Below the pieces are notes generated by a model that saw only the letters and a list, made by a program, of their open reading frames with translations, did not search any database and had not been told where the DNA came from. Below, piece by piece: positions 62,996-64,000 of a stretch of 64,000 nt of DNA. Each line of letters starts with the position of its first letter. Positions within the stretch are counted from its first letter, which is position 1. The position numbers and the translations under genes were made by a program. This stretch comes from Myxococcus stipitatus. Its GTDB lineage: Bacteria; Myxococcota; Myxococcia; Myxococcales; Myxococcaceae. Location of the stretch: assembly GCF_021412625.1 (NCBI RefSeq), contig NZ_JAKCFI010000004.1, forward strand, positions 496,001 through 560,000, written 5' to 3'.

Positions 62996-63915
62996 AGGTC
63001 GGAATCGTTCAGACGCAGTGGCGCGCGGACCCGACGGAGAACGTCTTCTTCGTCTATGACCAGGTGGAGGAGATCTGCCAGGGCACCGCCCTGGACCTGG
63101 TCTGTCTGCCCGAGTTCTTCCTCGGACCCGCGTGGTACATGCCCGGACAGGCGGGCCTGAAGGGCGTCACCGACACCCGCATCCCCGGCCCCGTCACCAC
63201 GCTCTTCCGCGCCCTGGCGCGCAAGCACCGCGTCCACATCCTCCTGGGCTCCATGGTGGAGGAGCTGCCGGACGGCGGGTACTGCAACACCGCCGTGCTG
63301 CTCGACCGGAGCGGCGACATCGTGGGCCGCGCCCACAAGGTGCACGCCTTCGCCAACGAGGTCGTGGTGTGCCGGCCGGGCGACACCGTGGACGTCATCG
63401 ACTGCGAGCTCGGGCGGCTGGGCATCGCCGTCTGCTCGGACTTCTGGGTGCCGGAGACCATCCGGATGCTGGCGCTCAAGGGGGCTCACACCGTGTTCAT
63501 CCCGGGGGGCTCGCTGAAGCAGAACCTGGACGCCATGGTCAACGCCTTCCGCGCCACCGCGTTCCTCAACTGCGTCAACCTCGTCTACGCCAGCCCCGTG
63601 GGGGAAATCACCGGCATGCGCGGCGGGCGCCAGATTCGCGTCGCCTTCGCCGGGACGAGCCTGGCCGCCACGCCCGCCGGGCTGCTGGCCCGGGGCGCGG
63701 AGGATGGCCCCGACTCGCTGGTGGTGGACCTGCCCGCGCTGGACGTCCTCACGCTGCGCCAGCGCCACGCGGACGACGACACGTGGCAGGGCCTGGGGCT
63801 GCGCCGGCCGGAGGCGTACGGCGGCGTGCTGGAGGCCTTCGTCGGCCAGGGACGGGACCTGGTGGCGGAGACGCGGACGAGCATGGCGCAGACCACGCCG
63901 ACGGCGGCCCGGTAG
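62992..63915 (+). CDS. Carbon-nitrogen hydrolase (nitrilase superfamily)
   Basis: A 307-residue enzyme with the E-K-C catalytic set: Glu41 in LVCLPEFFLGP, Lys in GRAHKVHAFANE, and Cys in GIAVCSDFWVPE. The superfamily cleaves amides, nitriles or N-carbamoyl compounds, and some members act in reverse as amide-forming enzymes. In a biosynthetic operon it could remove an amide or release an acyl group. The ATG overlaps the preceding stop by four bases. It is followed 42 bp later by the start of a related gene. Confidence 0.9.
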   Translation: MKVGIVQTQWRADPTENVFFVYDQVEEICQGTALDLVCLPEFFLGPAWYMPGQAGLKGVTDTRIPGPVTTLFRALARKHRVHILLGSMVEELPDGGYCNTAVLLDRSGDIVGRAHKVHAFANEVVVCRPGDTVDVIDCELGRLGIAVCSDFWVPETIRMLALKGAHTVFIPGGSLKQNLDAMVNAFRATAFLNCVNLVYASPVGEITGMRGGRQIRVAFAGTSLAATPAGLLARGAEDGPDSLVVDLPALDVLTLRQRHADDDTWQGLGLRRPEAYGGVLEAFVGQGRDLVAETRTSMAQTTPTAAR

Positions 63916-63957
63916 GCCGCGCGCGACACCCCCGATGAGCGAGGAAGACGAGTCCCC

Positions 63958-64000
63958 ATGAGAGTGCAAGTGCTTCAGAACCAGTGGCTGCCGGACGCGA
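63958..64000 (+). CDS. Start of a second nitrilase-superfamily gene (truncated by window)
   Basis: Only 14 codons are inside the window: MRVQVLQNQWLPDA. They align with the start of the previous gene (MKVGIVQTQWRADP) at M, V, Q, Q, W and D, so this is probably a tandem paralogue. Its end is outside the window, and the operon therefore continues past 64000. The start follows AGGAAGACGAG. Function beyond family is unknown. Confidence 0.6.
   Translation, partial: MRVQVLQNQWLPDA

Overview
The window is very GC-rich DNA (about 70% by eye) with tightly packed genes and strong G/C third-position bias. The mix of genes points to a myxobacterium, probably Myxococcaceae: an enhancer-binding protein with a sigma-54 promoter signature, LytTR two-component genes, an ECF-sigma/CHAT operon, a duplicated FtsX-type permease, a Uma2 protein, an erythromycin-esterase-like lipoprotein and a large unassigned biosynthetic operon. 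Species assignment is inference. I saw no tRNA, rRNA, CRISPR array, insertion sequence or phage gene.

Layout. 0.1-4.5 kb (minus): a secreted unknown protein, an AmpG-like MFS permease, a PLP aminotransferase and a lipoprotein. 4.9-6.5 kb (plus): two adjacent unknown genes of less typical composition. 6.5-8.2 kb (minus): oxidative-stress genes dps, ahpD and ahpC, with a very good intrinsic terminator and a near-consensus sigma-54 promoter for ahpC-ahpD. 8.5-14.6 kb (minus): a complete RND tripartite efflux operon whose TolC-like protein carries seven 15-residue repeats. 14.7-17.6 kb (minus): a periplasmic protein and a LytS/LytR-type two-component pair. 17.9-21.7 kb (plus): a GAF-AAA-HTH sigma-54 activator, a DUF2254 membrane protein and an MgtC-like protein. 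21.7-24.7 kb (minus): an outer-membrane barrel and a sulfatase. 25.0-27.2 kb (plus): a two-gene polar amino acid ABC transporter with fused binding protein and permease. 27.2-32.0 kb (minus): ECF sigma, anti-sigma-like protein, exported protein and a secreted TPR-CHAT protein, mostly joined by GTGA overlaps. 32.1-34.0 kb (minus): an M23-like protein with seven repeats. 34.4-36.9 kb: a GAF histidine kinase, a GNAT enzyme and a Uma2 protein. 36.9-40.5 kb: 5-oxoprolinase genes with pxpA and pxpB fused, and a class V aminotransferase. 40.5-42.3 kb (minus): cysE-cysK. 42.5-49.0 kb (plus): Fpg/Nei glycosylase, erythromycin-esterase-like lipoprotein, duplicated permease and acyl-CoA synthetase, then a TfoX-N protein on the minus strand.

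49.8-64.0 kb (plus) is the most unusual part: a single-direction operon of at least twelve genes that runs off the end of the window. It encodes a TrpB2-like PLP enzyme, a BtrH-like acyltransferase fused to a molybdopterin oxidoreductase, a SAM methyltransferase, a VOC-like protein, a second free-standing BtrH-like protein, two PaaK-like adenylating enzymes, a ferredoxin, a protein related to tryptophan 2,3-dioxygenase, an HpaB-type flavin hydroxylase, and two tandem nitrilase-superfamily members. No PKS or NRPS module is visible. The set suggests conversion and amide coupling of an aromatic amino-acid-derived acid by an assembly logic I do not recognise.

A second notable result is a regulatory link. 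A two-part motif, identical in 31 bases, lies upstream of ahpC and directly upstream of the sigma-54 activator gene about 9.5 kb away. Together with the sigma-54 promoter of ahpC this suggests that the activator controls ahpC-ahpD and itself.
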